Shown here: one piece after another, positions 29,874-38,472 of the stretch | How the letters are laid out: each line of letters starts with the position of its first letter | Position numbering within the stretch: the stretch's first letter is position 1 | Assembly (NCBI RefSeq): GCF_002920535.1 | Contig: NZ_PQSS01000067.1 | Coordinates: forward strand, 1 to 40,722 | Source of the DNA: Streptomyces sp. Ru71 | Lineage (GTDB): Bacteria > Actinomycetota > Actinomycetes > Streptomycetales > Streptomycetaceae | Reading direction: 5' to 3' | Length of the DNA stretch: 40,722 bases | Made by a program: the position numbers and the translations under genes | Notes under the pieces: model-generated | What the model was told of the DNA's origin: nothing | Databases searched by the model: none | What the model saw: the letters and a program-made list of their open reading frames with translations, nothing else

Positions 29874-30908
29874 ATGCAGAAATCGGATGAACTGGTTGAC
29901 CGGGCGGCAGGAGTGGCAGTCGCTTCCGCCGTCCCCACCGTGCCCCTCCGCCGACCGCGGTGGCTCTTCACCGCCGTCTTCGCGAGTGCGGTCGGCGTGA
30001 CGCTGCTGCTTCTTCCCGCAGGCACCGTGTGGCTGAACGATCCGGCCGTTCAAGCGTGGCGCACCGTGTGCCTGGCCATCACCGTCCAGGCGCTTCCCTT
30101 CCTGCTTCTGGGCACCGCACTGTCCGGCGCGATCAACGCGTTCGTGCCGGCCGACCTGTTCACGCGCGTGCTGCCGAAGCGGCCCGCGGTCGCCGTTCCG
30201 GTGGCCGGCGCGGCGGGAGTGGTGCTGCCCGGCTGCGAGTGCGCCTCCGTCCCCGTGGCGAACAGCCTGATCCGCCGCGGTGTCACCCCGGCCGCCGCCT
30301 TCGCCTTTCTGCTCTCCGCGCCGGCGGTCAACCCGGTCGTGCTGACCGCCACCGCCGTCGCTTTCCCCGGCAACCCCGCGATGGTCGTCGCCCGCTTGCT
30401 GGCCTCGCTCGCCACCGCTGCCGTGATGGGCTGGCTGTGGCTCTGGCGCGGAAGGGAGGAGTGGCTCCGGCCCGGCGCCCGGCACGCCGGCCACCACGTC
30501 GGGCACAGCCGCTGGCGGGAGTTCCTGCAGGGGTGCCGGCACGACTTCCTGCACGCCGGTGGCTTCCTCGTCCTCGGCGCCATGGCCGCGGCGACCTTCA
30601 ACGTCATGGTGCCGCGTTCCGTCCTGGACACCTTCTCGGCCTCCCCGTGGCTGTCGGTGCTCTTCCTGGCCGGGCTCGCCGTCATTCTCGCCGTCTGCTC
30701 GGAAGCCGATGCCTTCGTCGCGGCGTCGCTCACCGGCTTCTCGCCCACCGCACGGCTCGCCTTCCTGGTGGTCGGGCCCATGGTCGACCTGAAGCTCATC
30801 GCCCTGCAGGCGGGGACCTTCGGCCGGGCCTTCGCCTGGCGCTTCTCCACAGCCACCACCGTCGTGGCGATCGCCACGAGCGCCCTGATCGGAGGGGCAC
30901 TGCTGTGA
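29874..30908 (+). CDS. UPF0718/DUF318 permease, copy 2
   Basis: This 344-residue membrane protein carries the same landmarks as copy 1: PGCECASVPVANSL, LLSAPAVNPVVLTATAV, HAGGFLVLGAMAAATF and AVCSEADAFVAASLTG, with about eight spans. ATG 29874 has GGAG five bases before it; GTG 29868 is two codons earlier. It overlaps the following TIGR03943 gene as GTGA, the same arrangement as the pair at 25137-27016. The two pairs flank the C- ribosomal cluster and point the same way, so they probably arose by duplication or by parallel capture of a metal transport unit. Transport of zinc or a zinc-bound species is suggested by position only. Confidence 0.82.
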   Translation: MQKSDELVDRAAGVAVASAVPTVPLRRPRWLFTAVFASAVGVTLLLLPAGTVWLNDPAVQAWRTVCLAITVQALPFLLLGTALSGAINAFVPADLFTRVLPKRPAVAVPVAGAAGVVLPGCECASVPVANSLIRRGVTPAAAFAFLLSAPAVNPVVLTATAVAFPGNPAMVVARLLASLATAAVMGWLWLWRGREEWLRPGARHAGHHVGHSRWREFLQGCRHDFLHAGGFLVLGAMAAATFNVMVPRSVLDTFSASPWLSVLFLAGLAVILAVCSEADAFVAASLTGFSPTARLAFLVVGPMVDLKLIALQAGTFGRAFAWRFSTATTVVAIATSALIGGALL

Positions 30909-31651
30909 AACGCCCCGCACAGGTACTGCTCCTGGCCCTGACCGGCATCGGCCTGCTGCACGCCGCCCTCTTCACCGATCTCTACCTGCGTTATGTGAAA
31001 GAGGGGCTGCGCCCCCTGCTGATCGTCTCGGGGGTTGTGCTGTTGCTCCTCGGTCTGGCAAGCGGGGTGCGGGCCGGGAAGCACGCCGAACGGGCCGAAG
31101 AGGCGGAGCACGCCGGCCATGCGCACGGCCACGACCACTCCCGTGTACCGGGCGTCGCCTGGCTGTTGTTCCTCCCGGCACTGAGCCTGCTCTTCCACGC
31201 CCCGCCGGCCCTGGGCGCGTACACGGCGGCACGGTCCAACGACAAGGCGGTCAAGGAACACAAGGCGTTCGACCCGCTGCCCGCCACCTCACCGCTGCCC
31301 ATGACCCTCACCGACTTCACCGCTCGGGTCCAGCAGGACCGCGACCGCGCCATCAAGGGGCGCACCATCCAGATGACCGGCTTCGCCACCCCGGCCGGAC
31401 ACGGCGGCGGCTGGTATCTGACGCGCATCATCTTCACCTGCTGCGCCGCCGACTCGCAGACCGTGAAGGTGCGGATGTACGGCGCCCAGGCCCCGCCCGC
31501 CAACACATGGCTGGCGGTCACCGGCACCTGGCACCCCCACGGCGCGCTCGGCACCAGGACCGCGCAAGCCGCACTCGACGTCCGAAGCGCCGAGCGCGTC
31601 ACCCCGCCGGTCAACGCCTACACGGACGACCTGCCGCTCACGCCTTCCTAG
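30905..31651 (+). CDS. TIGR03943 (DUF1980) membrane protein, copy 2
   Basis: This 248-residue protein repeats the plan of copy 1: two N-terminal spans containing TDLYLRYVKEGLRPLLIVSG, a short histidine-rich loop (HAGHAHGHDHS, about residues 63-77), a third span and a C-terminal domain with TCCAADSQTVKV. The GTG start overlaps the permease stop. The loop has about half the histidines of copy 1, so the two pairs may differ in metal affinity or location. No terminator is obvious before panD, which begins 175 bases later. Confidence 0.82.
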   Translation: MKRPAQVLLLALTGIGLLHAALFTDLYLRYVKEGLRPLLIVSGVVLLLLGLASGVRAGKHAERAEEAEHAGHAHGHDHSRVPGVAWLLFLPALSLLFHAPPALGAYTAARSNDKAVKEHKAFDPLPATSPLPMTLTDFTARVQQDRDRAIKGRTIQMTGFATPAGHGGGWYLTRIIFTCCAADSQTVKVRMYGAQAPPANTWLAVTGTWHPHGALGTRTAQAALDVRSAERVTPPVNAYTDDLPLTPS

Positions 31652-31826
31652 GGGACTCGGCAGGCGAGTGACGGTCATCACGGATGCCTCCGAGGGGCTG
31701 TTGCGTAGGCTTGTTCCGTCGTCGCGGTGGGGGCAGCTGCCCGGACGTGCGACTCGTTGTAGGGTGTGAAAACAGCCCTTGACCTGCAAAAACGCAGGCA
31801 GGGAGCCTATATGTGGGAGTGCCCCG

Positions 31827-32246
31827 ATGTTGCGAACCATGTTCAAGTCCAAGATCCACCGCGCCACCGTCACCCAGGCCGACCTGCACTACGTGGGATC
31901 CGTGACCATCGACGCCGAGCTGCTCGATGCCGCCGATCTGCTGCCCGGTGAGCTCGTGCACATCGTCGACATCACCAACGGGGCGCGGCTGGAGACCTAC
32001 GTCATCGAGGGTGAGCGCGGGTCCGGGGTGATCGGGATCAACGGGGCCGCCGCCCATCTCGTCCACCCCGGTGATCTGGTGATCATCATCAGTTACGCTC
32101 AGGTCACCGATGCCGAGGCGCGGGCGCTGACGCCGCGGGTGGTGCACGTGGACGAGGGCAACCGGATCGTCGCCCTCGGTGCCGACCCGTCGGAGCCGGT
32201 GCCGGGCTCGGACCAGGAGCGCAGCCCGCAGGCCGTCACGGCCTGA
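31827..32246 (+). CDS. panD: Aspartate 1-decarboxylase proenzyme
   Basis: This 139-residue proenzyme begins MLRTMFKSKIHRATVTQADL and has the self-cleavage site Gly-Ser in HYVGSVTID (G24/S25), which yields the pyruvoyl cofactor, and the substrate-site residues around NGAAAHLVHPGD. It makes beta-alanine from aspartate for pantothenate and CoA. GGGAG lies seven bases before the ATG. The upstream 175 bases contain a small hairpin CCTGC-AAAAAC-GCAGG (31783-31798) in the likely leader. It is followed by a GNAT gene 34 bases downstream. Beta-alanine is also a possible intermediate of the catabolic cluster in Region A, but the two loci are 9 kb apart and no shared regulation is visible. Confidence 0.95.
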   Translation: MLRTMFKSKIHRATVTQADLHYVGSVTIDAELLDAADLLPGELVHIVDITNGARLETYVIEGERGSGVIGINGAAAHLVHPGDLVIIISYAQVTDAEARALTPRVVHVDEGNRIVALGADPSEPVPGSDQERSPQAVTA

Positions 32247-32280
32247 GCCGGGGCAGGGACCGACGACCAGGAGCGTGGCC

Positions 32281-32625
32281 ATGAGCGACATCGAGATCCG
32301 CGACGACCGCCCCGCCGGCCGGCTGGAGGCCGTCGGCGACGGTGAGGTCGTCGGGCACATCGAGTACTTCGTGCTCGACGCCCCGCGCACCGCCCTGGTC
32401 CCGGTCCACACGATCGTGGAGCCCGCGCACGAGGGGAAGGGCATCGCCTCCTCCCTCGCGCGCGAGCTGTACGCCGTCGCCGAGCGCGAGGGCGTTCCGG
32501 TCGCCCCGCTGTGCCCGTACGTCGTGAAGTGGGCCGCCAAGCATCCCGAGGAGGCCCCGGCCGCCGACCCCGAGCTGCTCGCCGCCGCGAAGAAGTGGCT
32601 GGCCGCCCACCCCGGGCGGTTCTGA
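32281..32625 (+). CDS. GNAT-family acetyltransferase, small YjdJ/Gcn5-like (PF14542 type)
   Basis: This 114-residue protein has the compact GNAT fold with the acyl-CoA loop VEPAHEGKGIASSLARELY (about residues 47-65) and the C-terminal PLCPYVVKWAAKHPE that marks the small YjdJ-like group. The substrate is unknown. CAGGAG precedes ATG 32281. It follows panD closely and converges with the 2-hydroxyacid dehydrogenase gene, whose stop is nine bases away. Interaction with the panD product, as PanZ/PanM does in enterobacteria, is conceivable from the adjacency but PanZ is a different GNAT type, so this is only a suggestion. Confidence 0.85.
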   Translation: MSDIEIRDDRPAGRLEAVGDGEVVGHIEYFVLDAPRTALVPVHTIVEPAHEGKGIASSLARELYAVAEREGVPVAPLCPYVVKWAAKHPEEAPAADPELLAAAKKWLAAHPGRF

Positions 32626-32634
32626 GGGCGTTCC

Positions 32635-33669
32635 CTACGCGGCGGGGTTCGCGCAGTGGGCCAGGGGCTCGCCCCGCAGGAAGCGGCCGGCCTCCGCCGC
32701 GACGATCCGGGCCGCCTTGTGCGCGACCTCTCGGCTCGCGCCCGCGATGTGCGGGGTGAGGACCACGCCCGGCGTCGACAGCAGCCGGGCGCCCGCCGGC
32801 ACCGGTTCGGCCGGGTACACGTCGAAGCCCGCGCCGGCCAGGTGCCCGGAGTCCAGCGCGTCGCACACCGCGTCGTAGTCCACCAGCGCGCCCCGGGCGC
32901 AGTTCACCAGCACCGAGCCGGGCGGCATCGCGTCGAGCTGCGCGCGGCCGATCATGCCGCGTGTCTCGTCGGTCACCCGCGCGTGCAGGGACACGACGCG
33001 GGAGCGGCGCAGCAGTTCGTCCAGGGTGACCAGCCGGGCCACTCCCTCCACCGCCCGCGGGTCCACGTACGGGTCGTGCACCAGCACCGTCGCGCCCATC
33101 GCCGCCAGCACCCGCGCCACCCGCGAGCCGATCGCGCCGAAGCCGACCAGGCCCACCGTCGCGCCGTCGATCTCGATGCCGCAGTTGCCGTAGTCGTAGT
33201 AGTCGCCGCGCCACACAGCCCGCTTCAGGTCGGTGTGGACGTCCGCGACCCGGCGGGCGGCGGCGAGGATCAGCGCGAGGGTGTGCTCGGCGGTGGCCAC
33301 GGCGTTGCGGCCCGGCGCGTAGCAGACCCTGACCCCGTGCCGGGTGGCCGCCTGAAGGTCGGCGTTGACCGGACCGCCCCGGCTGACGCAGAACAGCTCC
33401 AGGTCCGGGCAGGCCTGAAGGACGCGCTCGGTGAGCGGCGCCATCTGGGTCACGCAGATCCGCGCGCCGCGCAGCGCCTCGATCATCTGCTCCTCGGTCC
33501 CGGACGCCTCGTCGACCTCGGCGACCTTGCCGAACGGCGTGTGCGGCCAGGGAAGGCGCAGCTCGCGCACGTCGAGGGCGGCCGGGTCGGGTGCGGCGGC
33601 GCGCAGTTCGCGCACGAGCAGCTCGGGCAGGACGAAGTGGTCGCCGGCGGCGAGGACGGTGGTGGTCAC
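32635..33669 (-). CDS. D-isomer-specific 2-hydroxyacid dehydrogenase
   Basis: This 344-residue dehydrogenase has the NAD-binding motif GLVGFGAIG (173-181) and the catalytic triad R259 (NCARGALVD), E288 (YPAEPVP) and H307 (LTPHIAGAS). GTG 33669 is chosen because GGAG lies eight bases upstream; the longer frame has no site. It is the last gene of the polyol operon, 17 bases after the phosphatase gene. Members reduce 2-keto acids or oxidise 2-hydroxyacids and phosphoglycerate; an NCARGALVD-type active site is common in erythronate-phosphate and phosphoglycerate dehydrogenase relatives. In this context it may oxidise a 2-hydroxy acid derived from a sugar alcohol or a phosphorylated sugar acid. 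The substrate is not readable. Confidence 0.88.
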   Translation of the reverse strand: MTTTVLAAGDHFVLPELLVRELRAAAPDPAALDVRELRLPWPHTPFGKVAEVDEASGTEEQMIEALRGARICVTQMAPLTERVLQACPDLELFCVSRGGPVNADLQAATRHGVRVCYAPGRNAVATAEHTLALILAAARRVADVHTDLKRAVWRGDYYDYGNCGIEIDGATVGLVGFGAIGSRVARVLAAMGATVLVHDPYVDPRAVEGVARLVTLDELLRRSRVVSLHARVTDETRGMIGRAQLDAMPPGSVLVNCARGALVDYDAVCDALDSGHLAGAGFDVYPAEPVPAGARLLSTPGVVLTPHIAGASREVAHKAARIVAAEAGRFLRGEPLAHCANPAA

Positions 33670-33686
33670 GCGGGTACTCCGGTCGG

Positions 33687-34307
33687 TCAGAGGCGGTCGG
33701 CGGGCAGGACGGGGGCGTTGAGCCGCAGCAGCGCGGCCTGCCCCTCGCGCAGCCGCAGTTCGGTCAGCGCGCCGTTCTCCAGTGCGGGGAACACGGCCCG
33801 GTAGCGGGCGAGCGGGATGCCGAGCAGCGCGCACAGCATCAGGCGTACGAGGGTGGAGTGGGCGACGACCAGGACGCGGCCGTCGGGCAGTTCGCCGGCG
33901 ACCTCACGCAGGCAGGCGACCCCGCGGCGCGCGGCCGCGGCCGGGTCCTCGCCGCCGGGCAGGTGATGGGCGACCGGGTCGGTGAGGAACGCGGCCAGTT
34001 CGGCCGGGAAACGCTCGGCCATCTCGGCCCGGGTCAGCCCGTCGCCGCGGCCGAAGTCCACCTCGTACAGGCGCTCGTCGACCCGCAGCGGCAGACCGAG
34101 GGCGGCTGCTGCCGGCTCGGCGGTCAGGCGGGACCGCGACAGCGGCGAGCACAGCACCGCGTCCAGCCGCTGCCCCGCCGCCCAACCGCCCAGCGCCGCG
34201 GCCTGCTTGTGGCCGTGCTCGGTCAGCGGCACGTCGGTGCGGCCGGCGTAGCGGTTGTCCGCGTGCCACGGGGTCTCGCCGTGCCGTACGAGGACGAAGT
34301 CGGTCAT
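33687..34307 (-). CDS. Histidine phosphatase (phosphoglycerate mutase-like)
   Basis: This 206-residue enzyme has the phosphohistidine motif LVRHGET (6-12) with H9 as the nucleophile, SPLSRSRLTAEPAA, the acid region YEVDFGRGDGLT and the second histidine in VVAHSTLVR. It is the short branch with phosphatase rather than mutase function. The ATG overlaps the preceding kinase stop as ATGA, so it is coupled to it. With two sugar kinases and a dehydrogenase in the operon, it probably removes phosphate from a pathway intermediate or detoxifies a sugar phosphate. That is inference from context. Confidence 0.88.
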   Translation of the reverse strand: MTDFVLVRHGETPWHADNRYAGRTDVPLTEHGHKQAAALGGWAAGQRLDAVLCSPLSRSRLTAEPAAAALGLPLRVDERLYEVDFGRGDGLTRAEMAERFPAELAAFLTDPVAHHLPGGEDPAAAARRGVACLREVAGELPDGRVLVVAHSTLVRLMLCALLGIPLARYRAVFPALENGALTELRLREGQAALLRLNAPVLPADRL

Positions 34308-35791
34308 GTCCGGGCCTTTCCGTGGGCGTGGGCGGCCACCTGCTCGTCCAGCAGGCCCCGCCGGACCAGCTCGTCGACGAAGCGGAGGTAGACGGGCAGC
34401 AGCCGCTGGGTGCGGGCCGGGTCGGGGTGCAGCTCCTCGCGGATCCGCACCATCGCCGCCGCCGCGTCCTTCAGGGCGGCGCCGGACGCGGTCGCCGCCA
34501 GCACCGCCATGCCGACGGCGCTCTCGGCCTGCTCCGGCAGCTGGACCGGGCGGCCGAGGACGTCGGCGCGCAGCCGGGACCAGTAGGGGTTGCGGGCGCC
34601 GCCGCCGGTGAGGCGCAGCGGTCCGGTCACGGGGGCGCCGAGGTGGTCGAGGTAGTCGAAGCACAGCCGTTCCAGGCAGGCGACGCCCAGCAGGCAGGCG
34701 TGGAACTCCTCGGCCCGGCCGGCCGGTCCGCCGAGGGTGAAGGCCGTGGCCCGCGGGGCGCGGAACGGGAAGCGTTCACCACCGTCGCCGACGAGCGGAT
34801 AGGTGACGGCCGTGGAGCCGGTCGCCGCCGCCTCGGCGGTCAGGGCGCGCGGGTCCGCGCCGGGGAAGCGCCGGGTCAGCACCCCGGCACCGCTGCTGGA
34901 GGCGCCGCCGGGCAGCCAGGTGCCCTCGGGTCCGCGGTGGCAGTACACCACCCCGGCGGGATCGCGCACCGGGTGCGGGCTGACGCCCTTGAGCACCAGC
35001 GTCGTCCCCAGCACCGAGTTCCAGGCGCCCGGCGCCAGGGCGCCCGCGCCGATCTGGGCGGCGCAGCCGTCGGTCATCCCGGCCACGATCGGCGTCCCGG
35101 CCGGGACGCCGGTGGCGGCGGCCGCCTCGGCGCACACGTCACCGAGGACCGTGCCGGGGCGTACGACCTCCGGAAGCAGCCCCGCCGGGACGCCCAGCGC
35201 GGACAGCTCGTGATCCGGCCAGCGCTCGGCGAGCAGGTCGTACCCGGTCTTCAGGGCGTGGCTGGCGTCGCTCGCCACCTGCCGGCCGGCCAGCCGCCAG
35301 GTCACCAGGTCGGCCTGGTGCAGCAGCCGGGCACCGGTGGGCGGCCGCTCCCGCCCCAGCAGCCACAGCAGCTTGGGCAGCGCCCAGGACGGCTGCATGC
35401 TGCGGTAGCCGAGCCGCTCCCACACCTCGGCGCCGACCGTGTTCACGCGGTCCGCGCAGGCGGCGGCACGCCCGTCGTCGTACATCAGACCCGGCGTGAG
35501 CGGGGTGCCGTCCGCGGCGGCCAGGAGGACGGTGCCGGACGTGGCGTCGACGGCCACGTCCCGCACCCGTCCGGCCTCCACACCGGCCAGCGCCTCGCGG
35601 CAGGCCGCGCTCAGCGCGGACCACCACTGCTCCGGATCCTGCTCGTGGCGCGGGCCGTCGCGGCGGCCGGTCAGCGGGCGGGACGCGGCGCCCACGACGC
35701 GCCCGGTGCCGTCGACGGCGACCGCGCGGGCGCTCTGCGTGCCGAGGTCGAGGCCGAGGTGGACGGCATCGGGGGAGAGGGCGTCAGACAT
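34304..35791 (-). CDS. FGGY-family carbohydrate kinase, copy 2
   Basis: This 495-residue kinase has the N-terminal phosphate loop LGLDLGTQSARA (12-23), a second nucleotide site TGGGARNPYWSRL (about 395-407) and the substrate-binding MTDGCAAQIGAGAL (about 240-253), where the aspartate is the likely catalytic base. It overlaps the other kinase by eight bases (ATG 35791, upstream stop at 35784) and the phosphatase as ATGA. FGGY kinases phosphorylate pentuloses, polyols or glycerol with ATP; xylulokinase- or ribulokinase-like members are the closest by pattern. Two FGGY kinases in one operon usually act on two forms of a substrate, such as a polyol and its keto-sugar. The specific substrate is unknown. 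Confidence 0.88.
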   Translation of the reverse strand: MSDALSPDAVHLGLDLGTQSARAVAVDGTGRVVGAASRPLTGRRDGPRHEQDPEQWWSALSAACREALAGVEAGRVRDVAVDATSGTVLLAAADGTPLTPGLMYDDGRAAACADRVNTVGAEVWERLGYRSMQPSWALPKLLWLLGRERPPTGARLLHQADLVTWRLAGRQVASDASHALKTGYDLLAERWPDHELSALGVPAGLLPEVVRPGTVLGDVCAEAAAATGVPAGTPIVAGMTDGCAAQIGAGALAPGAWNSVLGTTLVLKGVSPHPVRDPAGVVYCHRGPEGTWLPGGASSSGAGVLTRRFPGADPRALTAEAAATGSTAVTYPLVGDGGERFPFRAPRATAFTLGGPAGRAEEFHACLLGVACLERLCFDYLDHLGAPVTGPLRLTGGGARNPYWSRLRADVLGRPVQLPEQAESAVGMAVLAATASGAALKDAAAAMVRIREELHPDPARTQRLLPVYLRFVDELVRRGLLDEQVAAHAHGKART

Positions 35792-37301
35792 GGGTGGCCT
35801 CCGGTGCGCCGGCCGTCGCGGGAGCGGGCGTCCAGCCGAGGCGCCGGGCCGCGTCCCGCCAGGTCAGATGCGCCGCGTAGAGGTCGTCGTAGAGGGCGGC
35901 CCGGCCGGGGTCCGGCTCCCAGGCCGACCCCATCCGCACGCACCGGGCGACGGCCTCGGTCATGTCGGGTACGGCGCCGGTGACCACCAGACCCGTGAGG
36001 AAGGCGCCCTTGGCGCCCAGCTCGGTGTCGGTGCTGCGGGCGGTCGGCACGCCGGTGGCGTCGGCGATGAGGCGGCACCAGCGGTCGCTGGCGGCGCCGC
36101 CCCCGCACAGCCGCAGCTCGCGCACCCGCGTCCCGGAGGCGTGCAGACAGTCGCGCACCACCAGCGACAGCCCCTCGAACACCGCCCGGGCCAGGTCGGC
36201 CGGGGTGTGGGTGAGCGACAGCCCCCAGAACGCGCCGCGCGCCCGCGGGTCCAGGAACGGCGCCCGCTCGCCCGCCGGGGAGAGATACGGCAGGAACGCC
36301 AGCCCCCGCGCGCCCGGCTCCGCCGAGAAGGCCAGGTCGCCGAGGGCCGCGGGGCCGTCGGCGCCCAGCGTGCGGCAGGCCCAGTCCAGGACCTCCGTGC
36401 CGGAGAGCGTCGGGAAGGCGCGCAGGACGCGCTCGGGACCGTCGTAGGCGATGGTGATGCCGCACGGCTCGCCCGAGGTGTCCACCGAGTCGCGCACGAT
36501 CTCCGTGCACAGCGTGGTGCCGAGGATCGCGCACGCCTGCCCGGCCTCCACCACCCCCGCGCCGCGCGCGGTGGCGGCGATGTCGTACGGCGCCATGACG
36601 ACGGGCAGACCGGCCGGCAGGCCCAGCTCGCCCGCCGCGTGGTGGGTGATCTCGGCGACGCGCTCCTGCTCGCCCAGCACCCGGGGCAGCAGCGGCCGCG
36701 CCCAGTCCATGCCGAACAGGTCGAGGACGGCCGGGTCGTAGTCGCCGGTGGCATGGTCGAGGAAGGGCGCGGACGCGTCGGACGGGTCGATCGCGGTGAC
36801 ACCGGTGAGCTTGAGGAACAGCCAGCCGGCCGCGGTGAGCGCGGTCCGTGAGCGCGCGAGACGTTCGCTGTCGTGCCCGGCGAGCCAGCCGAGCACCGCG
36901 TTGGGCATGCCGCCGCAGGTCAGCGAGCCGTTGCGGCGGAACGTCCGGTCCAGTACGCCGTCCGCCTGCCAGCGCGCCAGCAGGTCCGCCGCGCGCCCGT
37001 CGGACCACAGGATCGCCGGGCCGGTGGGCCGGCCCTCGCCGTCGACCAGCCAGCAGCCGTCGCCCTGCGCGGTGAACGCGACCAGCCACACCGGCTCGTG
37101 ACCGGGTCCCAGCCGGGCGAGCGCGCTGCGCACGGTGAACACGACCGCGTTCCACACCGCGTCCATGTCCTGCTCGGCCCACCCGGGGTGCGGGCGCAGC
37201 ACCTCCGTGCCGATACGGGAGACCGCCAATTCCCGACCCCGGTCGTCGAACACCACGGATTTGATGACGGACGTGCCGACGTCGACGGTCAGTACCGACA
37301 T
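35784..37301 (-). CDS. FGGY-family sugar-alcohol kinase, erythritol kinase-like
   Basis: This 505-residue kinase starts MSVLTVDVGTSVIKSVVFD, almost the wording of erythritol kinase EryA, and also has FTAQGDGCWLVD, PYDIAATARGAGV, SPAGERAPFLDPRARG and LSLVVRDCLHA, each close to the EryA counterpart. L-xylulokinase LyxK shares part of the pattern (HPGWAEQDM). It should phosphorylate a four- or five-carbon polyol or ketose. It is the first gene of the minus-strand operon and is divergent from the DeoR regulator across 227 bases that contain a GTGAAGTC box. A possible promoter, TTGACG (37372-37367) with a weak TTTCCC 17 bases on, lies in that gap. Ethology of the substrate needs biochemical support; family is secure. 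Confidence 0.87.
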   Translation of the reverse strand: MSVLTVDVGTSVIKSVVFDDRGRELAVSRIGTEVLRPHPGWAEQDMDAVWNAVVFTVRSALARLGPGHEPVWLVAFTAQGDGCWLVDGEGRPTGPAILWSDGRAADLLARWQADGVLDRTFRRNGSLTCGGMPNAVLGWLAGHDSERLARSRTALTAAGWLFLKLTGVTAIDPSDASAPFLDHATGDYDPAVLDLFGMDWARPLLPRVLGEQERVAEITHHAAGELGLPAGLPVVMAPYDIAATARGAGVVEAGQACAILGTTLCTEIVRDSVDTSGEPCGITIAYDGPERVLRAFPTLSGTEVLDWACRTLGADGPAALGDLAFSAEPGARGLAFLPYLSPAGERAPFLDPRARGAFWGLSLTHTPADLARAVFEGLSLVVRDCLHASGTRVRELRLCGGGAASDRWCRLIADATGVPTARSTDTELGAKGAFLTGLVVTGAVPDMTEAVARCVRMGSAWEPDPGRAALYDDLYAAHLTWRDAARRLGWTPAPATAGAPEATHV

Positions 37302-37413
37302 GGCTGCACTCCCTGTCCCTTCGTTGCTGGGGCGACGCTCTCAGGGAAACCCGCGGTGAGAAGCACCGTCAATTACTCCCCGCGCATATCCCGCGACGGG
37401 CGCGGCCTTTCAT

Positions 37414-37424
37414 GTGAAGTCCGC
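37414..37424 (+). promoter_or_regulatory. Putative DeoR-type operator box A
   Basis: GTGAAGTCCGC lies in the divergent region between the kinase operon and the DeoR gene, in a longer context TTCATGTGAAGTCCG that recurs loosely as TTCGTGTGACCTTCG (37467-37481). The same GTGAAGTC core is found twice, inverted, upstream of the transporter gene. Confidence 0.45.
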
Positions 37425-37528
37425 CGACGGAACCGGCTTCCGGGCCGGACCGCAGGCCCGACCGCCGTGTTAAGTTCGTGTGACCTTCGCACGGGGACAT
37501 CGCGCGAGGCGGGAAGGGGCTCGACGAC

Positions 37529-38305
37529 ATGGACCGGGTGGACGCCCAGGAGGAGCGGCGGCGCCGCGTGCGCGACCTCGTCACCGGCAAGGGGTTCGTG
37601 CGGACGGCCGATTTGGCCGCCGAGTTCGACGTGAGCGTGATGACGATCCACCGCGACCTGGACGCGCTGCAGGCCCAGGGCTGGCTGCGCAAGGTGCGCG
37701 GCGGCGCGAGCTGCCTGCCCTCCACCCAGTTCCATGGCAGCGTCGGCGAACGCATGCGGGCGATGGCGCAGGTCAAGCGGCGCCTGGCGGGGGCGGCCGC
37801 GGAGGAACTGGCGCCGGGGCAGGTCGTCATGGTCGACGACTCCACCACCTGCCTCGCCCTCACCCAGCACCTGCCCGCGCACACGCCGATCACGGTCATC
37901 ACGAACTCGCTGCCCGCCATCTCCGCCCTGGCCCGCGAGCCGGGGGTGGCCCTGGTCGCGCTCGGCGGCACCTACTTCCCGGCCTACGACGCCTTCATGG
38001 GCCCGCACACGGCGGCGGGCGTGGAGGCGTTCCGCGCGGATGTGCTGTTCATGTCCACCACGGCCGTCACCGCGGGCCGCTGCTACCACATGTCGCCGGA
38101 GACGGTGCAGGTCAAGCGGGCGATGATGACGGCCGCGGCACGCCGGGTGCTGCTCATCGACCACACCAAGTTCGCCAACCAGGGGCTGTACGCGCTCGCC
38201 CCGCTGACCGACTTCGACCTGATCCTGGTGGACGACGCCGCACCGGCGGCCGAGGTGCGCCGGCTGCGCGAGCAGGGGGTCGCGGTGCGGGTGGTGTCCG
38301 GCTGA
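37529..38305 (+). CDS. DeoR/GlpR-family sugar-phosphate-responsive repressor
   Basis: This 258-residue regulator has an N-terminal helix-turn-helix (FVRTADLAAEFDVSVMTIHRDL, about residues 23-44) and a C-terminal sugar-phosphate domain with VMVDDSTTCLALTQHL, VITNSLPAISAL and DHTKFANQGLYAL. DeoR proteins of this group repress sugar catabolic operons until a phosphorylated sugar binds. GGAAGGGG lies about ten bases before ATG 37529. It is divergent from the kinase-phosphatase-dehydrogenase operon and upstream of the polyol transporter on the same strand. Its targets are probably both, through the GTGAAGTC boxes, with a kinase product as inducer. The ligand is unknown. Confidence 0.9.
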   Translation: MDRVDAQEERRRRVRDLVTGKGFVRTADLAAEFDVSVMTIHRDLDALQAQGWLRKVRGGASCLPSTQFHGSVGERMRAMAQVKRRLAGAAAEELAPGQVVMVDDSTTCLALTQHLPAHTPITVITNSLPAISALAREPGVALVALGGTYFPAYDAFMGPHTAAGVEAFRADVLFMSTTAVTAGRCYHMSPETVQVKRAMMTAAARRVLLIDHTKFANQGLYALAPLTDFDLILVDDAAPAAEVRRLREQGVAVRVVSG

Positions 38306-38333
38306 GCGGCGGCCTCCCTCACGTGAACATCAC

Positions 38334-38344
38334 GCGGACTTCAC
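38334..38344 (-). promoter_or_regulatory. Putative DeoR-type operator box B
   Basis: On the minus strand this reads GTGAAGTCCGC, an 11-base match to box A, 30 bases after the DeoR stop and upstream of the transporter gene. Confidence 0.42.
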
Positions 38345-38423
38345 CCGGGGGCTGGCCCTCTGTCGCCGCCGATCGCGCCTCTGACCAGCACATACATCAC
38401 CACACGGCTGACCGGTCGCAGAC

Positions 38424-38433
38424 GACTTCACGT
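38424..38433 (-). promoter_or_regulatory. Putative DeoR-type operator box C
   Basis: On the minus strand this reads ACGTGAAGTC, sharing GTGAAGTC with boxes A and B. It lies 40 bases upstream of the candidate transporter promoter at 38473-38501. Confidence 0.38.
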
Positions 38434-38472
38434 GGCGGCCCCCGCACCCCACGAGGTGTTCCCACCAGCGGA

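Noticed and set aside
31783..31798. Riboswitch in the panD leader
   Set aside because: Only a five-base-pair hairpin is visible, without any known aptamer core; kept only as a note in the panD entry.
34322..35983. 553-codon plus-strand frame opposite the FGGY kinases
   Set aside because: Shadow frame; the minus strand carries two intact, coupled FGGY kinases.
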